A DNA stretch of 64,000 bases from Symsagittifera roscoffensis (lineage: Eukaryota; Xenacoelomorpha; Acoela; Convolutidae), in NCBI RefSeq assembly GCF_963678635.1, contig NC_087069.1, positions 39,519,076 to 39,583,075 of the forward strand, read 5' to 3'. Below the pieces are notes generated by a model. That model worked only from the letters and a program-made list of their open reading frames with translations, was not told the DNA's origin and searched no databases. How positions within the stretch are numbered: the stretch's first letter is position 1; every line of letters begins with the position of its first letter. The position numbers and the translations under genes are program-made. Positions 30,721 through 42,087 of this stretch are shown here, piece after piece.

Positions 30721-32647
30721 CCCATCCGGGTTTTACAGAGTTTTTTAGAATAGTTTTTGTGCAATTCAAAGGATGGATGATGGACGTTGGTATTTAGCGA
30801 ACATCATATTTCTTCTGGGTTCTCCTGTTAGAGAAGTTCCAGGATCAATCGTTGTGTCTTCTTATGACAACGACTGGGTTTTCTCAACAAACTCAAATCT
30901 GATTCAAAAATGGTGATGTGTATTTAGAGTTAATAAATTGAAAACGGTGGTGTGGTTGTCTTGATGGGGTGTGTAGATCAAAGTGATTTTGTATGAAGTG
31001 ATAATATGTATATGTGTGGGTTTGTTTAGTTCGTAACATAATGTCGTGTGAGCAGTGCAAATCGCGTTCATGTGGTGCAAGGAAATTAAAGGTTAGTGAA
31101 AATAATTGAAATCTTTCTTTAAAACTTTCGTAAGCTTGTGTGTCGGTTAGTGCTTCAGAAATGACGTGGTCGAATTTGCGATCAAATATATTGAGTGTAA
31201 ATACATGTCAACGACTGGGTTTTCTCAACAAACTCAAATCTGATTTCAGAATGGTTTGCTATGACAGGTTTTTCTGTTTCATGTAGAGAACTTCTTTTGT
31301 GTTCAACCTAGTCTGGGAATGGCGTGGAGATTGTGCGTGGAGGGGATGCCTGGTTACTCGGATCTGTTCGTATACTTGAACATCGAGGTGGTCATTGGTC
31401 TAGTTCAATGAAGTCCTTTTCTGCGAAGTCAAGTCGTACTCTAAATCTTTTGAGTTGTGATTGTGGACGGCATATCGGTTGTGGTTGGCCATTCTTTTTC
31501 GAGTGTAGTGGGGTCATTTTTGTCTTTGGATGTTCGTCTTTGGTGTTGTATGCTGATCTATATACTGCAAGGTATAATTTACATTTTATAAAATTTTTAT
31601 TAGTTCGGTGTTTTAATTATGATTTTGGTTAGTTGTTTTCACAAAAGTTTTTTGTTTTAGTTCGGTTATTTTGAAGAATTACTCACCCTTGAGTACCTCT
31701 TATTAAAAATAGAAGTGTGGTCACAAAGCGTGGATGTAGCGCGGTGGGTTAGGCCGGCTATAGAGCATGCTCAGGACGTCCTCTCTGGTGGGTTAGGCCA
31801 GGAGTGGGAGTATGATTTCGTGCGGTTTTTGTGAGAGGTCCTGTTATATGATAACGTTTTATGTTGGGTTTATTGTGGTTTTTCTTATGTTTCGTTGGTT
31901 GTGTCCTTTTTTCAAAAATCAAATTGTTTTTGGTATGGGTTTGTCTTTCGACTTTTTTGTGTTTTATTATTTCTTTCTTAGACTTTATAATAGTCTTCAA
32001 AAGAATAAATTATCCAGTTTTAAACTGGGTTAATCCGGTTTGGGTACCGTTGGTTTCCTTTTCTTAGTCATGCTGTTATGCTATGTGTTGAGGTGTTTAG
32101 TAAGCTGCATTGGTTAGTTTTGTTTAGTATATAATTCCTTTCCAACCGGGTTAAAGAAAAGTTTGAAACTTGTTATCGTGTGTTAGAGTTGTTGAGTGTG
32201 AAAACTTAAAACTGAAATTCATTATTTAAACAATTCTTCGTGGGCGAGCTGTGCGAGTTTGGATAGAATTCTTGTGCGAGTGAATAAAAATATCAAAAGG
32301 TTAGTACTGCATGTTCGTTATATCAATTTACTACATAGAATTTCAATTTTACTGCTAGTTTTTTGGGGGAAAATTAAGTTACAAATTTTCATCCTTATTA
32401 GAATTACTGCTTTTAGGGAAATAATTTATAAATTAATTTAATACATTGGTATGATTTTTATTGAATTTATCTAGTGCAAAATATTAATAGAGTTTTGAAG
32501 AATTTGAAGAAGTTTTCTATTTTTCTTTTGTGTAATTTGTAGGTGCTCGTGGGATGAAGACTAAAAATCTAAATAAGACATGGATAAAAATGGTTAGTAT
32601 TTATTTCAAATTTATTAGTGAAGAAAATGATAAACTATACTTACCTG
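30721..32647 (-). other. 3' untranslated region of copy 2
   Basis: Matches 26011-27601 of copy 1 apart from the inserted ORF8 segment (next entry). On the + strand it holds the antisense frame 31324-31632 (GTG-headed) and the tRNA-like box A at about 31737-31756. No sense gene is supported. Confidence 0.55.
30906..31206 (-). repeat. Ectopic 301-bp copy of an ORF8 segment
   Basis: 30906-31206 reproduces 33048-33348, inside ORF8 of the same element, in the same orientation. I saw no differences between the two. It is absent from copy 1. It is framed by a duplicated phrase of about 38 nt (AACGACTGGGTTTTCTCAAC and what follows) at 30868 and 31208. The junctions share only short homology (AAAAA; TACAT). 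This is what an intramolecular template switch during reverse transcription would leave. Confidence 0.9.
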
Positions 32648-34456
32648 TTAGTCGTCGGGGAAAAAACCGTGGGGGAAGATGTCGTGTATTATGTCGGAAT
32701 TTGTTAGTAATTTTGCTAGTATGCGAATGATGTTTTTAGTTTGAAGCAGTGGCCAAAGCAATTGAAGTGCTTTAATAGTTTTTAATTCTTCAGTGCCAAC
32801 TGCAAACTCATAAGGTGTGTTTTGGATGAGATTATATAATTTGTGATTGTATTTAGTGTTGTGAATGAATTCTAATATCGGGATTTCTATAGGTTGGATA
32901 AATTCATGTGGGATAAGGAAGGTTCTGGATTCTTCTGCGTTGAAGGTCTTCGTGATGGGACAAAAAATATACATTTGGGTTATGGGATCATAATTGCGAA
33001 GAATACCGTGAAGGTTAGTATCTTTGATGCAATATGTGAAGTTACGAAAAAATGGTGATGTGTATTTAGAGTTAATAAATTGAAAACGGTGGTGTGGTTG
33101 TCTTGATGGGGTGTGTAGATCAAAGTGATTTTGTATGAAGTGATAATATGTATATGTGTGGGTTTGTTTAGTTCGTAACATAATGTCGTGTGAGCAGTGC
33201 AAATCGCGTTCATGTGGTGCAAGGAAATTAAAGGTTAGTGAAAATAATTGAAATCTTTCTTTAAAACTTTCGTAAGCTTGTGTGTCGGTTAGTGCTTCAG
33301 AAATGACGTGGTCGAATTTGCGATCAAATATATTGAGTGTAAATACATATGGTGTTTTGATGAAGAATTTTTCTGTGATTTGTGGGTTAGCGAAACGATC
33401 ATCATCTAAAAATTGGTCTTGGTTAGCTCGGATGATGTTGTGATTGTAATATTCTAGCGTATATTCGTTTGCTCGGGGTGCAGTGTATGTTTTTAGTGAC
33501 TTTTTGTATCTTATATAAGTAAATTGTCTATGTGTTAGTGGTGTGGTGAGTCGATATAGCATATCTTTATTTCTTTCTATATCGATGTGAGTATTAGATA
33601 AAGGTAGGCAAAGGGGGTTAGTAAAATGATAATATGATGTCCAATGAAGTGTAGGCATTAAAACTTGTTCATCTACAAAACTACGTGTGTCGTTAGTGTT
33701 GTTAAGAGTGTTCAAAGTATATTGTGGAAATGAAGGTAAGGTGATTGCTAAAAAATCTTTTGTGTTAGTGTGATTTGGATGATTAATATATTCACGGGCT
33801 GTTCCTGGTTTTGTTGGAAATGGATGGTTTGGGAATTTTCTTTTGAAAGTGCGATAAGCTCTATTAGTGCTATTTGATGATTCGGTGGATGTGGATGATG
33901 GTGCTAATGATGCGGTATAAGCTGAAGAGGGTGTAGGGGTAGGTGGGTTTGATGATTCTATTGTGGATGAAATCTGATTTATAGTGGGGTTTTCAAGGTG
34001 GAAGGGTTGTTGTTGTAGGGTGATAAAATTATCTAGTTCCTGGGAGATTTGGGGAGTATCTGGAGAATTGGATGATCGGTCTGAATGAAATGAAGAGTAG
34101 GTTGGGGTGACTTGTGAAGCATAAGAGGGTGTAGAAATGGATGGGAGTGGGTTATTTGGTGGGATTGGTTGAAAAGGGGGTTTTGAAAAAACTGAGGAGT
34201 TGGTTTGAAAATTATTGGATGGAGATGGTTCAGAATCTGCAAATTCATCAGGGGTTTCAATATTTGGGTTATTGAGTTGTGAAATGGAGTATAAAACTGA
34301 GATATGTGAATTAGTGTCTGAATTCATGCCTGATGTTACATTATTGGTTGGGAAATCGGGTGGCGGGAAAGCAAAAAGTGGAATTATTGTAATTGGAGTG
34401 TTGAGGTTGGTTGGGTGGGAATTTGAGCGGTGTAGAGATCCAAGTTGTCGGCTCAT
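32648..34456 (-). CDS. ORF8, 602-aa protein of unknown function (copy 2)
   Basis: Same length as ORF8 in copy 1, with roughly twenty to thirty scattered substitutions (for example SLHRSNSHPTNLN against SQNRSNSHPTKLN) and no indel. The disordered S/T/P/N-rich N-terminus and the folded H/Y/F/T-rich C-terminal region are both kept. Its start overlaps the env stop. Conservation of a complete frame in a copy whose gag, pol and env are all broken suggests constraint up to the last transposition, or simply the luck of a young copy. Counting silent against replacement changes would decide. Confidence 0.72.
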   Translation of the reverse strand: MSRQLGSLHRSNSHPTNLNTPITIIPLFAFPPPDFPTNNVTSGMNSDTNSHISVLYSISQLNNPNIETPDEFADSEPSPSNNFQTNSSVFSKPPFQPIPPNNPLPSISTPSYASQVTPTYSSFHSDRSSNSPDTPQISQELDNFITLQQQPFHLENPTINQISSTIESSNPPTPTPSSAYTASLAPSSTSTESSNSTNRAYRTFKRKFPNHPFPTKPGTAREYINHPNHTNTKDFLAITLPSFPQYTLNTLNNTNDTRSFVDEQVLMPTLHWTSYYHFTNPLCLPLSNTHIDIERNKDMLYRLTTPLTHRQFTYIRYKKSLKTYTAPRANEYTLEYYNHNIIRANQDQFLDDDRFANPQITEKFFIKTPYVFTLNIFDRKFDHVISEALTDTQAYESFKERFQLFSLTFNFLAPHERDLHCSHDIMLRTKQTHTYTYYHFIQNHFDLHTPSRQPHHRFQFINSKYTSPFFRNFTYCIKDTNLHGILRNYDPITQMYIFCPITKTFNAEESRTFLIPHEFIQPIEIPILEFIHNTKYNHKLYNLIQNTPYEFAVGTEELKTIKALQLLWPLLQTKNIIRILAKLLTNSDIIHDIFPHGFFPDD

Positions 34457-37056
34457 CGTGGGCTAAAAAAATTATTATTTTGAGACTGAAAAGCGGTGGT
34501 ATGGGGTTGTTCTATAATTTGTTCATATGTATTTTCATCTAGTGAATGATGTGTCATTATATGTTGAATGGGACTTTGTGATATGGTTGGTCTAAAATTT
34601 GGATTATGTGTTATTGCTAAATTTCGAAAATTTCGTGGGACTAGGGATAATGGATGGTTATGTGGTAGGGGTGGTAACTGTGGTGCTGTGGGCGTTATTT
34701 CTACATTGTTATGTTCTTCGTCATATGTGTTCTGTTGCTATTTTTGTGTTGTATTCTTTTATTTGTGCGTCTAAAAGAATTTTGTTTATTGATGATGAAA
34801 AAATTCCAAAAAATCCTGCAAATAGTATGCGTGCTACACTTGCTTGTCTATTTACTTGTGTGTGTATAGCGCATGTATTATAGATTCCTTTTAAAAGTGA
34901 AAAAAGAAATACTAAACATTGCGTATAAAATAGTTAATTTTTCTAAGATGTAATAGGGCCATCCTAGAAAATCAAGAATTTCATTTTTTAGTGTGACAAA
35001 GCTAAAAATATTTATGGGTGAGATATCTTGTGGTCGGTATTTTTCACTGTTTAGATATATATAGTCTTTAATGTCTTTAAAATATCCGCTATAGTCTTGT
35101 GTACAAATATCTGCAAATCCTGCGGTTTCGGCAAGTTTGCGTAAGTTTTGGTCAATTGATTGCCTTTGTATAGTGTCCATTTGTGTTAATAATTCTTGGA
35201 ATTGTGGGTTCTAATGTGATGTTGGATATCGGATTTTGAATATATTCCAATTGACTGTAGGTCAATATTTGGGTTTCGAGCAATAGCTCTAATGCTTTCA
35301 GGTGAAAATTTTTTGAGTGATTGCATTAATGTGGGATATGGGGTAAGAAGGTAATATTTATCTTCATCAGGGTTCAGTTGTACTACATTGTGGCTATTTT
35401 CTGATCCACATGGGACTGCGGTATCCCAGAAATAGGTTCGTCTTGAAAGTGTGTCAACGAAATGTACTTTATTCTTATAAAAGATAGGGATTCTTTTATA
35501 GCATCGTTTATCTTCAAAAACATATAGTGGTGATACTTTTTTGGTACAGGTATAGAACCATAAAATGTTTCCTTCATAGTCTAAAAAATTTGATCTATTT
35601 CCTGATAGTAAATATCCTGCGTAGGGTATTTTTAATACTGCTAGTGCAAGTGATTGTAGGATTTGTGTCCTTTCTAAATCGCATAGTTGGTGAAGTGTTT
35701 CTAATTCAGAGAGTGACATTTCTTGAAAAATTCGGCTAATTGTGTAGTCTAATTTCATATCTAAGTGAATATCATAGTGGATAATACCGAAATATGTACT
35801 ATTCATTAGTGATAGCTCTTGTAAACGTGTGCTTCTAGTGTCATGGGGCTTTAGATGTCCACCAGGTTGACCTTTACTTTTTTGAAAATTAACTGGTATA
35901 TATGATGTTCCTTCGTTTATAGGGTGACTTGTGGCGTATGGGTCGATTTTTACTTTTCCAGTGGTCATGTCGAATCCTTTCTCGTATTCAACTAATATTT
36001 CGGAGTATTGTGTTTTGTGAAGTGGATTTCTATATTTACATGCGAGTTCTGTTTCTCGATATATTTGAAAACGTGTCAATTTATTTTCTATATTGTGTAT
36101 GTTTCTAAAATTAGAACTTTGTTTTCGTGATGGATTTACTTGTTCATATGGGATTGATTGTATAAAATATTTTTCGTGAAATTTTATCATACGAGCGTGT
36201 ATTTTTGCTACTTGAAATGTTGTACATGTGTCTTCGGGGAACCAAACAATTGTTGCTTGTGTTCGTGTTGTAGGGTCACAAAAGCCTTGATCGTTTTTAC
36301 AGGGTAATCAAATTCTTTGATAGATCATTGTGTTGTCAGATAAATCGCGTGTGAGTTGTATTTTTTCGAGTTGTATTTTCCAATCGAAAAACATGATTTC
36401 TTGATATCCTTTATTTTTTGTGTCTGCTTTGCAGTTTGATGGGTCATTTATACCAATGTGTGGTATCCAGTGTTTATCGTGTATGTCATAAGTTAATCTT
36501 CCGTGTGCGCCGTTGTATGGGTATTTTTCATCTAGTTTTATATGTCCTTGATATCTTTCAAGTTCTGCTTGATGTACAGAATCTGCAAAAACTTGGAAAT
36601 ATACTAATTTTCTATCTGTGTTTTTATTTCTTGTGATATTTAGTCTGAGTAACTCGTTTTTACAATCTTCGGGCTTGAGATGTAAAAGTCGTTCGATATT
36701 ACTCTGGTAGAATGATTCAAGGTCAAGTCGGTTTTTATTTCCATTTGAGACTTGTGAACAATGTACTTTCTTTTCAGAAAATGTTGCTGTGAATTTATAT
36801 CCTGTGACTGTTGTTGCTCGGGCTTTTGAATAAAGTGTCGCTATTACATTTGTAGTTTCTATAGCTTGTGGTTCTGTTTCGCATTGTGATTCTTGATTTA
36901 TTGCATACTTATGTAGTGTTTTTTGTTCATTTTCTTCACAATCGTAATGTGTTACTAATAAATCTTGGGGTCCTGTGCGGGGGAAGGGTTTATATTCTGA
37001 TTGGAGATTACTAGAAAAAAGAGTTGGAGAAAAATTAATATTTTTAGAATATACAT
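34453..37056 (-). pseudogene. env: env-like glycoprotein gene (copy 2, several breaks)
   Basis: Longer than copy 1: it keeps the ectodomain segment missing there (for example ERLLHLKPEDCKNELLRLN, and TIVWFPEDTCTTFQVAKIH past a TGA near 36306). Breaks seen: a missing C in a C-run just after the signal peptide (near 36983), the TGA near 36306, and frame changes near 35184 and 34900. The C-terminal tail still encodes PTAP. The protein would be about 860 residues if unbroken. Signal peptide, cysteine-rich ectodomain, membrane segments and tail define a class I-type membrane topology. The fusion class and viral origin are not established here. Confidence 0.72.
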
Positions 37057-38219
37057 GTGTATGATAATCCTGAGTATGGGTTATAAAATGTGATGTAACC
37101 AATTGTCTTTTTGGTATATCTGTCGTATTTGTATATTACTTCAGTTGTTATAAATGGTGGTGGTAGTGATTGAGCTGTTATATTTGGTGGGTTTAATGGG
37201 TAGGGATGTTGAGTAATGTTGTTTAGTTTAACCGTGATTTCAAATTTTAATTGTAGACTATTTTGTTGGAGTATTTGGATGTTATGATCACGAATGTCTT
37301 CGTGGATGTCTTGTCGATATTGTAGTCTATTAAGTGCCCAGTTGTGGAGTCGGTTACTTTCTGGGTGTTGTCCAAATAATGGTGGAGGTGCTGTGAATGT
37401 ATTCCAGTCTAGTCTTAAAGGAATATTCGTTGATGATTGTTCTCGATATCTAGCGTCGAGGTTATTTGGGAAATTTAAGTGAAAAGGCGGTGGTGAAATC
37501 TGGCTTATTGATGGTGTTGATGGTAGTGATAATGTTTCTGGTAGTGATGAGGATGTTGTTGTATCCGTAGAAATATCTATTGGATCATTGATTAAATTTG
37601 GTTCACCTTGTGTGAATGAATGTGTTGTCCAATATGGTAGTCGTGATGTTTGGTTTGTGGGGTTAAAGGGATTTTCACGAATTTGTTCAGATGTTGGTGT
37701 TGAACCTAAGTAATCTGAGGGTAGGCTTGAGGTGCTACGTTGTGAAAGAAGCGTAGGGGTTCCTGGTAATATACCAATGGGGTTTTCTGGAGTACTTTGT
37801 GATGGGGATTGAGGTATATCAAAATGAACTCGGGGAGTTTGAAAATTTCTGTTTCGTCGAGGATGTATAATTTGTCTATTTATTTCGACTTTATTTTGGT
37901 TTTGACTAGGATTTCGTATTCTACTTAATTCTTGTGGTAGTGTTGGGTATAAGTTATATGTTGGTTCGCTTAGTGGTGCTTGTCGTTGAACTGGTTCTAG
38001 TGGTTCAGATAAGCGAGCGTGTCGTTCTTCAAAGGTATATGGGTTACCTTGAAAGGAAATTCGTGTGGATGTTTGGGGATTTTGGGTAGTTGAAGGTGGT
38101 GTTGGGTTATCTTGGGATGATGTCGGTGAAGACTGACTGAGTGATTGTTGGTTAGCAATTTTTGATGGTTTTTTATTTATTCTTTTAGTGCAAAAATTTA
38201 TGTTTATTATAGTATTCTT
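37044..38219 (-). CDS. ORF P (copy 2), no AUG, about 392 codons
   Basis: Open from the base after the stop at 38220-38222 to TAA at 37044-37046. It has no in-frame ATG. The TTG codon at 21161 of copy 1 is TTT here, so that TTG is not a conserved start. Eight extra codons near 38080 keep the frame. Many third-position changes relative to copy 1 are silent, with a few replacements. The Pro/Ser/Thr-rich N-terminal part and ordered C-terminal part are kept. Confidence 0.6.
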   Translation of the reverse strand, partial: KNTIININFCTKRINKKPSKIANQQSLSQSSPTSSQDNPTPPSTTQNPQTSTRISFQGNPYTFEERHARLSEPLEPVQRQAPLSEPTYNLYPTLPQELSRIRNPSQNQNKVEINRQIIHPRRNRNFQTPRVHFDIPQSPSQSTPENPIGILPGTPTLLSQRSTSSLPSDYLGSTPTSEQIRENPFNPTNQTSRLPYWTTHSFTQGEPNLINDPIDISTDTTTSSSLPETLSLPSTPSISQISPPPFHLNFPNNLDARYREQSSTNIPLRLDWNTFTAPPPLFGQHPESNRLHNWALNRLQYRQDIHEDIRDHNIQILQQNSLQLKFEITVKLNNITQHPYPLNPPNITAQSLPPPFITTEVIYKYDRYTKKTIGYITFYNPYSGLSYTCIF

Positions 38220-38373
38220 CTAGAAAAAGAATTAGGAGGATTGTTGCTAGGGCGAATGTGATGATTGCTTTCTTTATACATTTGCATATTGTCAAGATGA
38301 GGCATAATAGAAATGTTATAAAAATTACAAATAGTAAAAAAATATCTGTTCTACTAAAAATGGTTCGTATCAT
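38185..38373 (-). CDS. 62-aa double-helix membrane protein (copy 2)
   Basis: Same length as the copy 1 protein, with only a few changes (for example LSS to LLC in helix 1). ATGA overlap with the 76-aa ORF is kept, as is the basic CKCIKKAI loop. It overlaps ORF P by 35 nt. Confidence 0.7.
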   Translation of the reverse strand: MIRTIFSRTDIFLLFVIFITFLLCLILTICKCIKKAIITFALATILLILFLEEYYNKHKFLH

Positions 38374-38600
38374 TTAGATAAGTTTTGTGAATCGTACCTG
38401 TGGATATAGTCAATAGCTTTCGAAAGTTGGAGGTATAGTTCAAATATGGAATAGAAAATTAAAAAAATATTGCAAAAAATGATTAAGATTATTACAAAAG
38501 ATTCAAAGGTATCAAAAAGAAAAATGATTAAAAGTTTAATTATCGTTAAAAAGTTTATGAGAATGCTAAGAATTATGTTGACTGGTCGAGAGAAGAACAT
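38370..38600 (-). CDS. 76-aa double-helix membrane protein (copy 2)
   Basis: Same length as in copy 1. Differences are concentrated in the first helix and keep its hydrophobicity (for example NLIFNIF against NIILSIL); the second half, from about residue 34, is identical. This pattern is what constraint on hydropathy and topology would give. Confidence 0.7.
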   Translation of the reverse strand: MFFSRPVNIILSILINFLTIIKLLIIFLFDTFESFVIILIIFCNIFLIFYSIFELYLQLSKAIDYIHRYDSQNLSK

Positions 38601-39202
38601 TTAAGAAATGGCTTCTCGATCGAATATTTTTTGGTGTTTGGGGCAATTTTCAAGTGTGGTCGAGTTATTTATTGGTTTTTTGACACGTGGGTTGAGTTTT
38701 GTGAAAAATTGTTGGGGGCAAATTTTATGGTGATCGGGAGGTCTTCTTTTTCTTTATTTTTATTTGTCAAATGATCTGGGGTATTTTTGAGATTTCTATA
38801 CTTTAGGCTAATTAAAATGGTCGTTCTTTTACTTTAGGCTAATTTAACATATTTGTTTGGGGGGTATTTGAGGTCTGAGTTGGGGAAATATTGTTGATCT
38901 TTGGTTTATTAGATAAGGGAGGGTTATGATATTATGGTGATATTTATTTTAGTTGTCAAGTTGGAATGGTTTGCTTGTTTTTGACCTGGCGGTCGCAAAG
39001 TTATAGTTATAGATATGCCCGGAGTTTTAATATCGTTCGTCTAGTTGGTTTGTGTTATAGTTAGAGAAGGTGACGGATTGGATGAATCCTATTGGCTAAT
39101 TATGAACAAGAGTCGCTGCGTGTTTGTCAGCATGTTATTTTGAAAAATGAAAGTGCAAAGGTTACAGATATTTCAGAGGTGCAAAGATTATGAAATATAA
39201 AA
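38601..39202 (-). other. pol to accessory-ORF spacer (copy 2)
   Basis: Counterpart of 20025-20617, including the duplicated TTAGCCTAAAGTA phrase. No ORF. Confidence 0.45.
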
Positions 39203-40339
39203 TTAAAGCTGTTTTTGAAATTCGACTTTCTTTAATATTTTAGATTGTGGGATGAATGTTTTATAGTTTTTACGTGGTTGGTTTCTAAGTCGTGATGACT
39301 CTCTATGTTCTGATTTGTCGATTTGTTCTTGGGGTATTATTTTTTCTGACAATTTTCTATTTTTTCTTTCTTTTTGAGGTATATTTTGATCTAGCTTTTT
39401 TGTATTGTTTTTTGTTGTGGTTGATTTTTTATTTTGATTTTCGAGATGAATGTCATGTTGTTCCTTTGTTTTATTCTCCGTATGTGGGTTATTTTGAATA
39501 ACTTTTAAACCTGTGAAAGAATATAATTGAGTTAGTTCGCGTAGTGCGTATTCTTTTGGGTAATAAGGTAATAGATTGTTTCGATGTTGAACAAATTCTT
39601 TTTTATCTGAGTCGGTGATTTTATATGTGACATCAGTGGGTTTGGCAATTATTTGGTATGGTCCTTTACGAAGGGGTTGTAATTTTTTAGAGATTCCTTT
39701 TTGAGTGTTAAAATTGGGTATTAAAACAAATGTTCCAATTTTTAAATCGGAGGCTGGTGTAAAGCGTGAAATTATTTGTTCATTAATGTTTTGCCTTTGT
39801 AACAACTTTTTTGTTACTTTTTGGTAAATTTCATGGTGTGTACGTGGTTTGTGTTTGATGTTATTTAAATGACATAGTGTGATGATTTCATTATTTATGA
39901 ATTCTGTACCGTTGTCTGTAACTAAAATTTTGGGTAGTCCGAACTTGGCTATCCAGTGTTCATAAAGTGTTGTGTAAGCGTAATAAGCGTTAGAATGTGG
40001 TACTGGGTTAAGTGCTACATAATGTGTAAATGCGTCAACAATTACCATAATGTAGGAATTTCCTTCGGATGATGGGGAAATTGGTCCTTTTGTATCAAAT
40101 GAAATACGGTGGTTAAAGTACAAACTTTGTCCTTTAAAGTCTTGTTTTTTTGCTATTTGTTTCTGATTTGGATAAGGTTTATTTAGCTGACATACTATAC
40201 AATCCTTGCATAGTACTTTTATCCAAATTGGTGCATTTGGAAAATAAAAGTTTTGTATGAAATTTGAATATGTTTTCTCTGATCCAGAGTGTCCTTTAAT
40301 GTTTTGTGTATGTGAGATATTAAAAGCTATGAGAATCAT
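39203..40339 (-). pseudogene. pol: Integrase with deleted catalytic glutamate (copy 2)
   Basis: A 378-codon open frame joins the HHCC finger (HTQNIKGHSG, CKDCIVC) and the first two catalytic aspartates (FDTKGP, VTDNGTEF) directly to the C-terminal GPY module (LRKGPYQIIAKPTDVTYKI). About 386 nt that copy 1 has between KHKPRT and the C-terminal part are gone, removing the third catalytic residue and its surroundings. The frame happens to stay open across the deletion. The product could not catalyse integration, although the ends might still bind zinc and DNA. The junction lies near 39838, at a short GTACA homology. Confidence 0.9.
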
Positions 40340-40910
40340 ACTTAAAGGGAGACAGGGAACTGTAGATTCATTTAATTGGTATTCTAGAAGGTCTGTGTTT
40401 TCATTAATTGTTGTATTATTAAATTTTCGAAAATATCGGAGGAGTGTTTTATTTCCTCATATTGTTGTATCTGCCTTTACGGGTTTAGTTTTATATTTGT
40501 GCCATGATTTTAGTTGTCTAATTATTGGGTCAAGATTTTGATATTGTTTCAAAGTATTAATTGTAATTTTATCTGTTGGGGGAGAAAAATGTTTCTATTT
40601 CTAATTTAGATAAAGGAATTGTATCAAGTGGGTCATGGAGGTCAAAAACTTGATTTATTGTGTATTTTGAATCGTTTGTTTGTGGTCCTGATAAATTTAT
40701 TTTATCAGTTAGATTTTCTTTTTAAATTAACGGAAAAAGGTCTTTTTTATGCGGGTGTTGTTTTACTCTTTTTTGTTGGGTGTTATTTTTTATCCATTGT
40801 GAATATGGAATTGGTTTAAAAGTTGATGTTCCAAGTAGATCAACTTCGTAGTGGTTGTTTTGGCAATCTAAATAAAGTGGGAAGTGTTGTAGATTATTTA
40901 TTTGTGATTG
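40340..40910 (-). pseudogene. pol: RNase H-integrase linker with stops (copy 2)
   Basis: In the pol frame but closed by TGA near 40460 (in the AACAATATGAGG context, where copy 1 has a leucine codon), a shift near 40590-40740 and TAA at 40911-40913 (glutamate in copy 1). It preserves the original sequence where copy 1 has the 49-nt block, which shows that integrase was in the same frame as RT. Confidence 0.75.
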
Positions 40911-42032
40911 TTAAACGTCAGTTTTTACTGCATATTTGCATTCTAGTCGGGGTGATGTTTCGTTTTCTGCAAGGTAAAATTTTATATTTTTGGGTATTTC
41001 AACTGTAGTTTTACGTGTAAGTAATTCAGGTGGTGTATTTCGACTTAAAGTGTCTGGTAATGCAAGATTCTTTCCTGCTGTCCAAACTATATGTAAGTTT
41101 GGGAATTTCATTAGAATTAATTGAAATCTATAAACTCGGTGATTTGGATTAGATTTTTGTGTAAAGAGAAAAATGATTGGTTTGTGATCTGTGAATAGAA
41201 CTGTTGGATGTTTTGATCCAAGGATCAGAAATTCATATTCTGTTAGTGTATATATTATGGCTGTACATTCTCTCATTAGAGTTGAGAGTCGTAGCTCTGC
41301 TTGAGTGAATAATCGAGAATTTGCTGATATAAGATTCATTTTGTTTGTGCCATTGTGTGATTGTAATAATGCTGCGCCGATGCCAAAATTCGAAGCATCG
41401 CACATTGCATAGAATGGTTGATTTGGATCTGGAATTGTATTCGAAATTTGTTCAGTTAGGAGTTTTTTAATTTCTTCAAATCGTGCTTGATGTTCTGTGT
41501 TCCATTCAAAATTATTTTGTTGTCTAAGTATATTATAGAATGGTCTTAGGTATAATTGCATTTTATAGACATATTTGCTTAAAAAATTTAACATTCCAAG
41601 GAATTCTTGGATTTTCTTTTTGTTTGTTGGTGGTTGGAGCTTCTGAATAGCATCAATGCGTGATTTTAATGGAGTGATTGTTTTTCTTTCTATAATGTGT
41701 CCTAAGAATTTAACTCGTGTTAAAAAGAAGTGTGACTTGTCGGGAGCGGCCTTCAGTTTTTCGTTCTGAAGTATTTTGTGATAGTGTTCTAAAACATTAA
41801 ACATTTCTTCTTTTGTCTGTGATTGCATAAAAACATCGTCTAAATAGGTGATTGCGTTTTTCTTGAGTATTAGTGGTCTAAAAATTTTACTCATAAAAGC
41901 TGAAAATGCTGCTGGTCCTATGGATATTCCATAGAATAGGTGGTTGAATTCATATTGCTGATTTCCGATAACAAATTGTGTTAAGCGTCGCGATTGTTCA
42001 TCTAGTGGCATTTGATTATATGCACTATTCAT
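40911..42032 (-). pseudogene. pol: RT catalytic part and RNase H (copy 2)
   Basis: 373 codons from MNSAYNQMPL through YLDD (intact, no stop before it, unlike copy 1), LKAAPDKSHFF and the RNase H acidic residues (MCDASNFGIG, LMRECTAI, LFTDHKP) to a TAA. Upstream, an 8-nt deletion near 42085-42100 in CAAAATGCA...TTGAACC shifts the frame and separates it from the protease/RT start. Confidence 0.9.
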
Positions 42033-42087
42033 ATCTGCGGTTGTAAAGTATTTTCCGTTTATTTTTGTTAAAATAACTTGTATTGGT

